Part shown: positions 11,604 to 21,185 of the stretch, piece by piece
Layout: each line of letters starts with the position of its first letter
Position numbering within the stretch: position 1 is the first letter of the stretch
Assembly: GCA_012932865.1 (NCBI GenBank)
Contig: SAXG01000028.1
Coordinates: forward strand, 434,001 to 498,000
DNA length: 64,000 nucleotides
Direction: 5' to 3'
From: Amylostereum areolatum
Lineage: Eukaryota; Basidiomycota; Agaricomycetes; Russulales; Stereaceae
The notes under the pieces: model-generated
The model's database searches: none
What the model saw: only the letters and a program-made list of their open reading frames with translations
Told to the model about the DNA's origin: nothing
Translations under genes and position numbers: made by a program

Positions 11604-12026
11604 TGTCACGGATCGCTCCATTTCTTTCTTCGTTTGCAGACCTTGTACACGCGACGCGTCACGGCACATGACTTTCCTTCGCATCACATGCTCCAACGAC
11701 GTCACTGCCCGGACTTCCGAACGGTGTTCTGCATCCTTATCTATGACATCATTGCTCCGGACTCCCGCCCTCCTCCCCATGACTCCTTTCTTATTGTTCC
11801 CCCCGCTCGCACCACTATCGCATCGCATCGCACCATCGTTCCCACTTGTATATAAGGACAGTATCCCTTTTCCCTTTTCCTCAGACTGTCCATCTCGTCA
11901 TACGGTACTGTAGCGCACGTTGCACTACCCTAGGCCTGACACTCTCAAATCCATCTGTTCTCTCTTGCTCCTCCCATCGTTGCGACTTAGGCGGTTCCAT
12001 CGGTCTCATAAACTGCGTTTCTGACA
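11604..12026 (+). repeat. 5' LTR
   Basis: 423 bp, TGTCAC..TGACA. It is identical to the copy at 18281-18703 except position 11650. TATATAAG at 11849-11856 is the likely promoter, predicting transcript starts near 11,880. GC-poor features are otherwise few. Confidence 0.95.
11849..11856 (+). promoter_or_regulatory. LTR TATA box
   Basis: TATATAAG in the 5' LTR, present identically in the 3' LTR at about 18526-18533, where it could drive transcription into FB6. Confidence 0.7.
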
Positions 12027-13234
12027 CCTGGACAGTCTACCCCTACGCCTACCTCGCACCCCTCTCTCCATCTACCTCTGCCGTCTCTACGACGTTAAAA
12101 ACTCCCACCACGGACCTCCCGAACGCACCAGTTTTCCTCCCGTTCAACGGAAAGCCGATCACCCCCCGCGACGACGCACCACTCCCCTACCCTTGGTCCG
12201 ACGCCGTCACCGTCAACTGCCTCGTCCCCGTACAGAACCTCTGCAAGAAAGATCCCTGGACCGCGCACGGCCTCAACTTCCGCATCTTCGAGTGGAGGTG
12301 GCACAAGGATCACGGTACTGTCGTCCTCGCCCTATACGTCCGGATCACTACATGCATCAACATAGATCTCGAACGCCTTGAATTCACCCTCCACGCCCCC
12401 ACCTACCACACATACCTCATCCAGGACGCCCCCAACCCGATCCTCCAAACCAGTTTCACCTCCGTCTCCCAGTTTAACCGCCGGACCCCCGAATCCACCC
12501 CGCCACCAGTCCTCCGTCCCACCATCAAGGGTAAGACCCTTCGTCGCCGCCACCACGAACATAAGATCCGCCAGGCAGTAAAAGCCGGCTACCTCACCAA
12601 GAAACTCCTCGGCCGTCGCCCCATCGCGGCGGACTTCTTCTAGACCATCATCACGTCCTCCACAGCCCCTCGTCCCCCCACTCCGAACCTCCCCCCAGGC
12701 GTTTTTCGAGACTACTGTCCCGAAGAATACTATATCCTCACCTCGCAGCAGACTAAGGAATCCGTACGTTGGCTGCACGACGAACCAAACCGGCAACGTC
12801 GAGACTGGTACTTCGACGACCGTGACGAACAACCCTACGTTGAAGAATCGGATTTTGCCACCGCTGCGGACGTTCTACAGCGCTTCCTGAACCCCCCTCC
12901 GACGAACTCGCCCCCACCCCGTCGACGTACTGTAATCGAAGTCCCAGAAGGGATCAACCACAACGACACAACTGGGAAGTGGTACGCCTATAGACGGAAC
13001 AAGAACGGAACCCCAGGACGATCAGTAGTTGAGTGGCAGCCCACTTCGTTCAGTCCCGTCCAAGATCACTGGTCGTGGCATCATAACCAGCAATTCCTCA
13101 CCCCCGCCGACTTCCTTGTCGCAAAACAAGTTGAGGACGAAGTTGAAGAAGCAGAAGAACGCCGACGAGAAACCCTACGCCGCCTTGATCAAGAACTCGC
13201 CCAATCCCTCACCGTCCCCCTCCCCTTCGACAAG
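12027..13234 (+). other. Long leader with an ATG-less open frame joined to Gag
   Basis: The frame of Gag stays open upstream from 13235 back through the left LTR, with one interruption, a TAG at 12641-12643. The translated sequence looks protein-like: for example FRIFEWRWHKDHGTVVLALY before the TAG and RDYCPEEYYILTSQQTKESV after it. The only ATG in about 1.3 kb upstream of 13235 is near 12353, in another frame, and opens a very short peptide. It could be a non-AUG-initiated or spliced N-terminal extension of Gag, or a leader kept free of ATGs so that scanning ribosomes reach 13235. Function unknown. Confidence 0.5.
12029..12043 (+). other. Candidate primer-binding site
   Basis: TGGACAGTCTACCCC begins 2 nt inside the left LTR boundary. 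It starts with TGG, as expected for pairing with a tRNA 3' CCA. I cannot name the tRNA; self-priming is an alternative. Confidence 0.3.
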
Positions 13235-14260
13235 ATGTCCGATGCCGAATCCAAACCTGCCGTCTCCAAGCGGGAGATCGGCCCCAAGCCAAAGCCATTC
13301 AAAGGCGATAGACGCGACACCCTCCGGTTCTCCCTCGAACTCCGCATGTTCCTGCGCGTTAACAAAGATGTTTATGCCACAGATGATGCCAAGATGATGC
13401 TCCTCTTCAGCCTGATGGAGGACGACACGGCGAAAGCCTGGGCCACGCATCGCCGCATGGAACTCTTCGCCGACGAAGACGAGAAGGAAGACGCCGACAC
13501 CCTCGACCCCACGCCCCCAACACTCCACTATAGCTCCTACAAAGAGCTCTTCGAGAGGTTTGGCAAAGACTTCGTGCCCGTCGATCCGAAGATAGAGGCT
13601 CAGCGTAAGATCAACGAGCTCGCAATGACCACCCGGGACGTCACTGACTTTATCACCGAGTTTGAGATGCTGGCAACCATGTCAGCGTACGACGACGAGG
13701 CGCTAATCCACTTTTTCAAGAAGGGACTTCAGCGTGACCTCGGCAAGCAGGTGGCCCGGTCGTACCCGTTCCCCACCAAGCTCGCGGAGTGGAAGGAGCG
13801 CGCCCGCCGCATCAACCACCAGTGGCTCGAAGAGAACCCGGAGAGGAAGAGCAGTCAGTCCAAGGGGGCTGTCGCGCTCACCTCGAACGGTTCAACCAAC
13901 GACTCCTCGTCGCGCCGAGTCGGCGCCTTCACCAACACCTCGACCCGCCCTGCAAAGCTGACGGACGACGAGCGCGCAAAGATGATGCGCGAAGGCAAGT
14001 GCTTCATGTGTCGACAAGCCGGTCACGTCTCTCGCGACTGCCCCAACCGCGACTCGAGCGCGCGACGGGTGGGCGCAGTAGAGACTGGGTCCAAGGCCCC
14101 TCCCCTGCCGACGAACACGGCTCCGTCCACTGCGAAAGCAGCTCCCGACCCATCCAAAACCATCGCGGCGATCACTCGCCAGCTGAAGGATCTGGACGCG
14201 GAAGGCAAGGAGCAGGCAGTAGCGCTGTTGAAGGACATCCTGGAATCGCAGGATTTTTGA
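13235..14260 (+). CDS. gag: Gag polyprotein
   Basis: 341 residues from MSDAESK, the first ATG of the frame. It has a Ty3-type capsid region (about residues 20-200; FKGDRRDTLRFSLELRMFL, then FITEFEMLATMSAYDDEALI) and one CCHC zinc knuckle C-X2-C-X4-H-X4-C encoded at 14000-14041 (CFMCRQAGHVSRDC). Gag packages the element RNA in cytoplasmic particles. The stop is TGA at 14258-14260, preceded by five T (14254-14258). Pol continues in the -1 frame, so Gag-Pol is probably made by -1 slippage at this spot. The open frame upstream of the ATG is described separately. Confidence 0.9.
   Translation: MSDAESKPAVSKREIGPKPKPFKGDRRDTLRFSLELRMFLRVNKDVYATDDAKMMLLFSLMEDDTAKAWATHRRMELFADEDEKEDADTLDPTPPTLHYSSYKELFERFGKDFVPVDPKIEAQRKINELAMTTRDVTDFITEFEMLATMSAYDDEALIHFFKKGLQRDLGKQVARSYPFPTKLAEWKERARRINHQWLEENPERKSSQSKGAVALTSNGSTNDSSSRRVGAFTNTSTRPAKLTDDERAKMMREGKCFMCRQAGHVSRDCPNRDSSARRVGAVETGSKAPPLPTNTAPSTAKAAPDPSKTIAAITRQLKDLDAEGKEQAVALLKDILESQDF
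14254..14260 (+). promoter_or_regulatory. Putative -1 frameshift site at the gag stop
   Basis: The Gag codons read GAT TTT TGA. A ribosome with Phe-tRNA on TTT next to the TGA can slip back one base onto an identical TTT and continue TTG AAA CGC into Pol. No downstream structure was computed. Confidence 0.55.
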
Positions 14261-17200
14261 AACGCCCCCCAGTCGCGTCGTCTGGTGGAGGCAAAGGACT
14301 TTTGGTATCATCGTCGAATCGTTTCGCTGTATTATCATCCATGCATACCTGTGAGCAATCGTATCCCCCGTGTTTGTATCTGTCTACTGTCACCAAGAAC
14401 AGGCAAACACCATCGATCACGCTCAAAGTCAAGCTGATCGGACGAGTTACCAAAAGAGAAATCGACGCAGACGCGCTGCTTGATAGCGGCGCAGAAGGAA
14501 TTATCCTGAACCGAAGCTTCGTTGAACGCAAGAAGCTTACCACAAGAAAACTAGAAAACCCGTTCCCCGTGCGTAATGTGGACGGCACCGAGAACATCAT
14601 GGGCTGGGTACGTCACACAACGACCGAGCGGATCCGGATGTACTCGCAAGATTCAAAGGCGTACCATGAGGAAGAAGCTGAGTTCTTCATCACCGACATC
14701 GGCGATCATGACATGATCCTTGGAACAGACTGGCTCGATGAGCACAATCCCACCATAGACTGGCAACGAGACCGTGTTGACATGCTCCGCTGCCCCCCCT
14801 CATGCACTCTGTCCAAACCTCCTGTGACAAACCTCGCAACCAAGCCACGGAGACCATCATCGGTCCAATCACAGCGTAAGGTTGAAGCAGGTAAAACCCC
14901 GAGGACACCTCTCGTTTTGGACGATCCCTTCCCAGAGCCGACATATGTGTCCTGGACCCCAGTCCCCACTTATGTTATTCCTGCACGCAGAGTCAAAGGT
15001 GTTCGCGTCCGCACGGTCCATCGCTCCCCTCTACCCGCACGACTCTTCACTGAAGACGACGACGAGCAGCCCATGGTATTCCGAGACTGGGAGATCAATG
15101 GACTACGCCACGCCGGAATCCTCCCTGAAACCGACGGTCCTAATCCAGATGCAGTACCTATCCGCGCGGGCTTTACAAAAGCGCAGGAGCTTGCAGAGCA
15201 TTCAAAAGAGAACGCACGCCCGCAAACCTTTGAAGACTTAGTCCCCCCGCCGTACCGCGACTTTGCGCCTGTATTCGACAAGAAAACCTCCGAGCGACTT
15301 CCTGACCGACGGCCATGGGACCATGCTATCGACATGAAAGACGGCTTTGAACCCAAACCGTGCAAGATCTACCCCCTCTCACCTTCCGAGCAGATCGAAC
15401 TCGACACCTTCCTCGATGACCACCTGAAGAAGGGCTATATCCGCCCATCGAAGTCACCTCAGGCGAGTCCGTTCTTCTTTGTGAAGAAAAAGGATGGAAA
15501 GCTGCGTCCCGTACAGGACTATCGAGAACTAAACAAGGGCACTGTCAAGAACGAATACCCCTTGCCACTGATCTCTGAAATTGTCGACCGTCTCAAAGGT
15601 GCAAAGATCTTCTCCAAGATGGATGTCCGCTGGGGCTACAACAATGTCCGCATCAAGGAAGGCGACGAGTGGAAGGCTGCGTTCAAGACGAATCGCGGTC
15701 TCTTCGAACCTACGGTGATGTTTTTCGGGCTTATGAACTCCCCTGCGACGTTTCAGGCAATGATGAATGAACTGTTCAAGGATCTCATCGACTCGGGCAA
15801 GGTCATCATCTACATGGACGACATCTTGGTGTTCACCCGCACCATGGAGGAACACCGTGCCATAGTGCGGCAGGTTCTGCAGCGTTTGCAAGACAACGAC
15901 CTCTTCCTCAAACCGGAGAAATGCGTCTTTGAGCAAGACTCTGTCGAATACCTCGGACTCATCATCTCGCACGACAAGATCGCTATGGACCCCGTCAAGG
16001 TAGCAGGTATTCAGGACTGGCCGATACCACGAACGGTCAAAGATGTGCAATCCTTCCTCGGCTTTGGCAACTTCTACCGACGTTTCATCAAGGACTTCTC
16101 CAAGGTTGCACGACCCCTATTTGACCTGACGAAGAAGGACTGCACATGGGACTGGTCGGCGGACTGCCAAACTGCGTTTGACGCACTGAAAGCTGCGTTT
16201 ACTTCCTCCCCCGTCTTGGTCATGCCTGACCCAAAGAAGCCTTACCTCGTTGAAGTCGATGCCTCGGACTTTGCTACTGGAGGTATACTCTCGCAGAAAG
16301 GCGATGACGGTCACTGGCATCCAGTGGCGTATCTGTCCAAGGCCCTATCAGAACCGGAACGGAACTACGACATCTACGACAAAGAGCTACTTGCGATCAT
16401 CCGTGCGCTTGAAGCCTGGCGCCACTACCTCGAAGGCGCCCCCGACACCGTCGAAATCTGGACAGATCACAAGAACCTGGAACACTTCAAGACGGAACAG
16501 AAGCTGAGCCGCCGACAGGCACGTTGGGCTCTATTCCTCACTCGATTTGACTTCTCGCTCGTCCATAAACCAGGAATTTCCCACCGCCCGGATCCAATGT
16601 CTCGACGACCCGATCACAAGGATGGTGTTGAAAACGACAACAAGGAGCGCGTCTTGCTTGACCCTAAGTACTTCCAAGTACGCGCAACAAGGCCAGGAGC
16701 AGTAACCTCCCTCGGTGATGTCGAACTCCGACGACGTATCCGCGACTGCAAAACCAAGGACATCGAGGTCGTTCAAGCCCTGGACGCCATCTTACGAAAC
16801 GGACCACGTACACTCGTCAAGAACCTTCAAGAGTGGAACTACGAAGAAGGCCTGGTCCTGTTTAGAGGAAAGGTATATGTCCCTGCAGACGACGAGTTGC
16901 GATGCAACATTGTCAAAATGTACCATGAATCGCCCCTGGCTGGACACCCCGGTCGCTTCAAGACTTACGAGCTTGTGAGTCGTGAATATTGGTGGCCTGG
17001 CATGTCTGTCTTTGTCCGCGACTTTGTAGCAGGATGCGCAACCTGCCAGTCGACGAAGACACAGAGCAGCCGACCCCACGTCGACATGATCCCAAACGAA
17101 GTACCCGATCGACCATTTGGCGTCATCTCCACCGACTTCATTGTCGAACTCCCTGACTGCGAAGGCTATAACGCCGTCAATGTCGTGGTCGATCGCCTCA

Positions 17201-18348
17201 CCAAGATGGTGGTTACCACCCCATGTACAACGAAGATCACCAGTGATGGCACGGCCGACATTCTCTTCGACAAGGTATACCGACACTACGGGTTAGCAGA
17301 CAAGATCATCTCGGATCGTGGACCCCAATTTGCTGGACAGGTGATGCGTACACTCAACGAGAAGCTCAGGATCAAGTCCGCCCTCAGCATAGCGTATCAC
17401 CCACAGACAGACGGCCAAACCGAACGCGAGAACCAGAACCTCGAGCAGTTCCTGCGAGTATTCTGCAACTACCGTCAAGACGACTGGGTGAAGTGGTTAC
17501 CCTTCTTCGAGTTTTCTCACAACTCTCGCACCCATGCAGCTACTGGAAAGGCTCCCTTTGAAGTCCTCTACGGCTTCCTCCCGAAAATGTACCCCTCCAT
17601 AAACCCGTCCTCAAAGGTCCCTGCAGTTGAAGAACACCTCCGTCAACTTGAAGAAGTCCGACAGGAGATCAAGGCCAGCCTTGCCCTCGCATCCGACTTA
17701 ATGAAGCACTACAACAGTGACACGATCAGCAAATCGACACTGTTTGCCGTCGGAGACAAGGTCTGGCTCGAAGGCAAAAACCTGAAGACGACGAGGCCGA
17801 AAGCTAAGCTTGCTGCCAAACGATTTGGACCCTTCGAAATCATTGACGTCATCAGCCCAGTCAACTACCGCTTGAAGCTGCCGAAGACGTGGCGAATCCA
17901 TCCAGTCTTCCATGCCTCGCTGCTCACCGCGTACAAGGAGACAGCTGCTCACGGGCCAAATTATGAACAGCCGCCACCAGACCTCATCGACGATGAAGAA
18001 GAATACGACGTTGAATACATTGTCGACTCTAAACCAACTCGTAACAAGAAAGGTATTCAGTACCTCGTCAAGTGGGCCGGCTATCCCGACTCCGAAAACA
18101 CCTGGCTCCCGCGTTCGTCGCTCTCAAAGGTTACCGACATGATTGACGCTTTCCACAAGCGCCATCCAAACGCGCCCCGCCCCGTGCGTTCCCTCGGCAT
18201 CTCCTTTGACGATTTTCTCGCATCCACCCTTGCAGATGACATCGCGCTCCAGGCGAAAGCGCGTCTTAAAGGGGGGGTAATGTCACGGATCGCTCCATTT
18301 CTTTCTTCGTTTGCAGACCTTGTACATGCGACGCGTCACGGCACATGA
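14257..18348 (+). CDS. pol: Pol polyprotein (PR-RT-RH-IN-chromodomain)
   Basis: Expressed in the -1 frame after Gag. Domains in order: aspartic protease with DSGAEG at 14482-14499 and ILGTDWL downstream; reverse transcriptase with the YMDD box at 15811-15822; RNase H with VDASDF at about 16255 and TDHKNLEHF at about 16465; integrase with an HHCC finger (about 16920-17055) and the catalytic Asp-Asp-Glu set (TDFIVEL at 17125, SDRGPQF at 17310, then QTDGQTERENQ); C-terminal chromodomain (about 18000-18165; YIVDSKPT..YLVKWAGYPDSENTWLP). No internal stop or frameshift. The stop codon lies 68 bp inside the right LTR. Together these copy element RNA into DNA and integrate it. Confidence 0.95.
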   Translation: MKRPPVASSGGGKGLLVSSSNRFAVLSSMHTCEQSYPPCLYLSTVTKNRQTPSITLKVKLIGRVTKREIDADALLDSGAEGIILNRSFVERKKLTTRKLENPFPVRNVDGTENIMGWVRHTTTERIRMYSQDSKAYHEEEAEFFITDIGDHDMILGTDWLDEHNPTIDWQRDRVDMLRCPPSCTLSKPPVTNLATKPRRPSSVQSQRKVEAGKTPRTPLVLDDPFPEPTYVSWTPVPTYVIPARRVKGVRVRTVHRSPLPARLFTEDDDEQPMVFRDWEINGLRHAGILPETDGPNPDAVPIRAGFTKAQELAEHSKENARPQTFEDLVPPPYRDFAPVFDKKTSERLPDRRPWDHAIDMKDGFEPKPCKIYPLSPSEQIELDTFLDDHLKKGYIRPSKSPQASPFFFVKKKDGKLRPVQDYRELNKGTVKNEYPLPLISEIVDRLKGAKIFSKMDVRWGYNNVRIKEGDEWKAAFKTNRGLFEPTVMFFGLMNSPATFQAMMNELFKDLIDSGKVIIYMDDILVFTRTMEEHRAIVRQVLQRLQDNDLFLKPEKCVFEQDSVEYLGLIISHDKIAMDPVKVAGIQDWPIPRTVKDVQSFLGFGNFYRRFIKDFSKVARPLFDLTKKDCTWDWSADCQTAFDALKAAFTSSPVLVMPDPKKPYLVEVDASDFATGGILSQKGDDGHWHPVAYLSKALSEPERNYDIYDKELLAIIRALEAWRHYLEGAPDTVEIWTDHKNLEHFKTEQKLSRRQARWALFLTRFDFSLVHKPGISHRPDPMSRRPDHKDGVENDNKERVLLDPKYFQVRATRPGAVTSLGDVELRRRIRDCKTKDIEVVQALDAILRNGPRTLVKNLQEWNYEEGLVLFRGKVYVPADDELRCNIVKMYHESPLAGHPGRFKTYELVSREYWWPGMSVFVRDFVAGCATCQSTKTQSSRPHVDMIPNEVPDRPFGVISTDFIVELPDCEGYNAVNVVVDRLTKMVVTTPCTTKITSDGTADILFDKVYRHYGLADKIISDRGPQFAGQVMRTLNEKLRIKSALSIAYHPQTDGQTERENQNLEQFLRVFCNYRQDDWVKWLPFFEFSHNSRTHAATGKAPFEVLYGFLPKMYPSINPSSKVPAVEEHLRQLEEVRQEIKASLALASDLMKHYNSDTISKSTLFAVGDKVWLEGKNLKTTRPKAKLAAKRFGPFEIIDVISPVNYRLKLPKTWRIHPVFHASLLTAYKETAAHGPNYEQPPPDLIDDEEEYDVEYIVDSKPTRNKKGIQYLVKWAGYPDSENTWLPRSSLSKVTDMIDAFHKRHPNAPRPVRSLGISFDDFLASTLADDIALQAKARLKGGVMSRIAPFLSSFADLVHATRHGT
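18268..18280 (+). other. Polypurine tract
   Basis: AAAGGGGGGGTAA directly before the right LTR, the plus-strand primer site. It also encodes part of the Pol C-terminus. Confidence 0.75.
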
Positions 18349-18703
18349 CTTTCCTTCGCATCACATGCTCCAACGACGTCACTGCCCGGACTTCCGAACG
18401 GTGTTCTGCATCCTTATCTATGACATCATTGCTCCGGACTCCCGCCCTCCTCCCCATGACTCCTTTCTTATTGTTCCCCCCGCTCGCACCACTATCGCAT
18501 CGCATCGCACCATCGTTCCCACTTGTATATAAGGACAGTATCCCTTTTCCCTTTTCCTCAGACTGTCCATCTCGTCATACGGTACTGTAGCGCACGTTGC
18601 ACTACCCTAGGCCTGACACTCTCAAATCCATCTGTTCTCTCTTGCTCCTCCCATCGTTGCGACTTAGGCGGTTCCATCGGTCTCATAAACTGCGTTTCTG
18701 ACA
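18281..18703 (+). repeat. 3' LTR
   Basis: 423 bp, one mismatch to the 5' LTR (T18327). Its last base A joins the target duplication to form an ATG (18703-18705) for the downstream FB6 sequence. Confidence 0.95.
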
Positions 18704-20091
18704 TGGATCTCGTCGACGTCGTGAGTTCTGTGTTCAACGTTCAATCAGTTTGACTTCAATGTCTGCTAGCCTCTGTCTTTCTCAACACTCGACGAGATCA
18801 CTGAAGCTTCAAAGATGCTTTCGGCGAGTCCTGATTTGTGTTCTGAATTATCGACCGTACTGACCTTTGCGGAACATCACAGCTTCCGACTGAGCTCCAG
18901 ATCTACATCTTCGAGCTCGCCACGGATGTCCCCCATCTCTTCGACATAGCTCCCGTCCCAGCCGACCTGATTCTCCCCGAAGAAGACATCGAAACACTCC
19001 TTGAAGTCTTTCGAGCATCTCTTCCCACCCGCCACGCTCTTACCCTCGTCTCCCGCACATTCAACGCCCTGGCTACGCCCATCCTCTACGCCTGTCTTCT
19101 TCTCAAAGCCACATCGATACCAAGCCTCAGGGCATCTTTCAATATATCGAATGCAATATGAGTTCGTCACGGCATCCTGGACTTCCTCTGGGTGAAGGAA
19201 TCCACACATCTTGCCCATGACCTCACATCCATCTTCTCCCTCCTCCCCGACGTCCACATCCTCTCCCTTCATATGAGATGGGACACAGGACCACGCCATC
19301 CCCCACCAGCATTCTCCGATTCCAGTTTAATCCGCGCGATGGTCGACTCCCTTGGTCGTACATTGCGCAAGCTCGTGCTCTACCGCATCGCTCTTGGCCT
19401 CTTCCCCGCCGACCATCTTTCCGAGTTCACATCCTCCCTCGCCCGTCTTGAGACCATCGTCTCCCCCACGCTATACTTACCCAACTATGCAAATCACAAC
19501 ATCGATCGCATCCCGCTCCCAAACCAGCTTTCTTGTTGCCGATATCTCAACATTGGCGGCGCACCCTTTGTCCTCCCGGTTGATATCGCTCCGACCCACG
19601 TCCACCGCCCCAGACCAACCATTCTTTCCTCCATCCTAACCCCATCTCTTACGCACCTATCCATACACCTTTCCAGCAACATCCCCGACGCCTACGCTAA
19701 TTTCTCGACCGCCGCTCCGAACCTAGTTTCCCTCACGCTGGTTGGCTACCTGGCCACCGTCACGCGCTTCCTCGCCGTCCACACGTTTCCGCCCCTTCAA
19801 ATCCTCCTCATCGATTATATCTACTACGTGGACGACGGAGTCGCGGAGGTTGTGCCGTGGCTGGAGGCGCTCGCGAATGTGCGTGCGGTCCGTGTCGTTC
19901 GTGTGCCGGATCGGGAGCTCTGGGCGCTGCTGCGCCTGCATGTGGAGGAGGACTCGGATGTGCGCGCGCGTTTTTGCGCGTTGAAGACATGTGGGTTTGT
20001 TTTGCAGGATGAAGACGGGATACCGGTGTTTGAGGACGGACGGATGGGCATCGCATCGCCTACGAATCTAACCTCCCTTCCTCCCTCCTAG
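18703..20091 (+). pseudogene. FB6: F-box-like/LRR gene next to the retroelement, in-frame stop
   Basis: Two first exons are possible. (a) 18703-18720, ATG GAT CTC GTC GAC GTC then GTGAGT; its ATG is made by the LTR terminal A plus the TGGAT duplication. (b) 18815-18823, ATG CTT TCG then GCGAGT, which fits the 9-nt family pattern but needs a GC donor. Exon 2 starts at 18883 with LPTELQIYIFELATDVPHLFDIAP and remains in one frame to 20091, apart from a TGA at 19159-19161 where relatives read SLVRH. After it come DVHILSLHMRW, LGRTLRKLVLYRIALGLF, PTHVHRP and CGFVLQDEDG. The stop makes a full-length product unlikely. Before insertion it was divergent from FB5. Confidence 0.75.
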
Positions 20092-20348
20092 GCCTGGGGG
20101 CCGGGGCCTCCGTCCACTGTTGCCAAAATAACACCTTCAATTACCACCGTTCTATCCCGTCGACAACACTTTCCCCCTCTCGACCACGTCAAGTTGGAAC
20201 ACCCTCGCATGTTTTATGTGGCATCTATTGGGGTGTGTATCCGAGAACCACTAGTACATGCTATCTGAGCAATTCGCTGGCGACGAGGACGGTGCGCGTA
20301 AGCGCAGTAGGATTTCAGTGGTGGGAGGACTAGTGTGGCACAGGAATG
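20092..20348. other. Intergenic
   Basis: I see no gene or RNA between FB6 and the solo LTR. Confidence 0.4.
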
Positions 20349-20900
20349 TGTTACAACTCCGATAAGGTATCTCATTTTCCCTTACCTTATTCAGAAGGAC
20401 GTCGCTAAAACGACGGATTACGACTGTGCCCCAGTTCGTAACCGTCTCAACGACGCAACCACGACAGTGCCACAGATTGTCACCGTCTCAACAGCATAGC
20501 CACGACGGTGCCACAGATCGCCACCGTCTCAACAGCATAGCCACGACGGTGCCACAGTCTCGTCCCCGTAGATACTTGATACAACTGTCGCTCAATGTAC
20601 ACATGTTTACTCGACCTCCTTTCTTATAAAAAGGAGGCTCAATGAACGAGCTATTCCCCAGCTCGTTCTCTTTGTAAATACAGGACTGTCCTAAATAGAA
20701 CCTCCTCTTAAAAGCTATTAAAGAGAACCCAAAGTAACTAAGTCGAAAGCTCGCCTAAGTCTTCCGTGAAGACTTACTGCTTCGCTTATCGACCTCAACC
20801 TTCGTATAACCGAGACGTCTGGATTACCTGATCCCACTTCTCATACACACGAGTACTGTAGCCTGAGCCGCTTGTCACGTGATAAGGACCGTCCTTAACA
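20349..20900. mobile_element. Solo LTR with GAATG target duplication
   Basis: 552 bp beginning TGTTAC and ending TTAACA, with TG..CA termini and a 5-bp terminal inversion TGTTA/TAACA. GAATG precedes it (20344-20348) and follows it (20901-20905). A TATAAAAAGG box lies near 20622. No coding domain is present, so it looks like the product of LTR-LTR recombination. It is unrelated in sequence to the chromovirus LTR at 11604. Confidence 0.8.
20418..20557. repeat. 41-bp tandem repeat inside the solo LTR
   Basis: Units start at 20418, 20459 and 20500, with a partial fourth at 20541-20557. Units 2 and 3 differ at three positions; unit 1 is more diverged. Each contains ACCGTCTCAAC. The array lies just upstream of the LTR TATA box, so it may act as a promoter repeat. 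Confidence 0.85.
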
Positions 20901-21185
20901 GAATGTCGGTCTTGGGAAGACATCTTACTGTATTTCCAGCTGTGCGAAGGCCTCGCATCGTGTTTGCATGTATTCTCCTTCTTGCTTTCTCATAAGTATG
21001 AAGATCTTGTGGGTGTGGCTGTATGTGGCGACATTCAACCAATCAAATCCGTACAGCGGGGCTTTCCAGGTACAACCTTCATCGGACTTATCGATGAGTC
21101 GACGATGACCTTTCCTTTGTTCACCCTTGACCATAAAATAGAACAAGCTTCTGGCCTCTCGACATCTTCCCGTGTCTTTCCCAAG

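Larger units (their letters stand above)
11604..18703 (+). mobile_element. Complete Ty3/gypsy chromovirus, very young
   Basis: The element is 7,100 bp, bounded by 423-bp LTRs that begin TGTCAC and end TGACA, and flanked by TGGAT duplications. It carries Gag with a zinc knuckle and an uninterrupted Pol in the order protease, reverse transcriptase, RNase H, integrase, chromodomain. A polypurine tract precedes the right LTR. LTRs differ at one position (C11650 versus T18327), so insertion is recent. The C-terminal chromodomain places it among chromoviruses, which often target marked chromatin. It may be autonomous unless the TAG at 12641 in the leader frame matters. It inserted into the 164-bp divergent interval between FB5 and FB6. 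Confidence 0.95.

Noticed and set aside
11604..18703. Repeat-induced point mutation (RIP) in the retroelement
   Set aside because: The LTRs differ at one base only and Pol has no stops, so there is no RIP signature.
20418..20557. Direct repeats suggestive of a CRISPR array
   Set aside because: The units are contiguous 41-bp tandem copies without unique spacers, inside an LTR of a eukaryotic genome.
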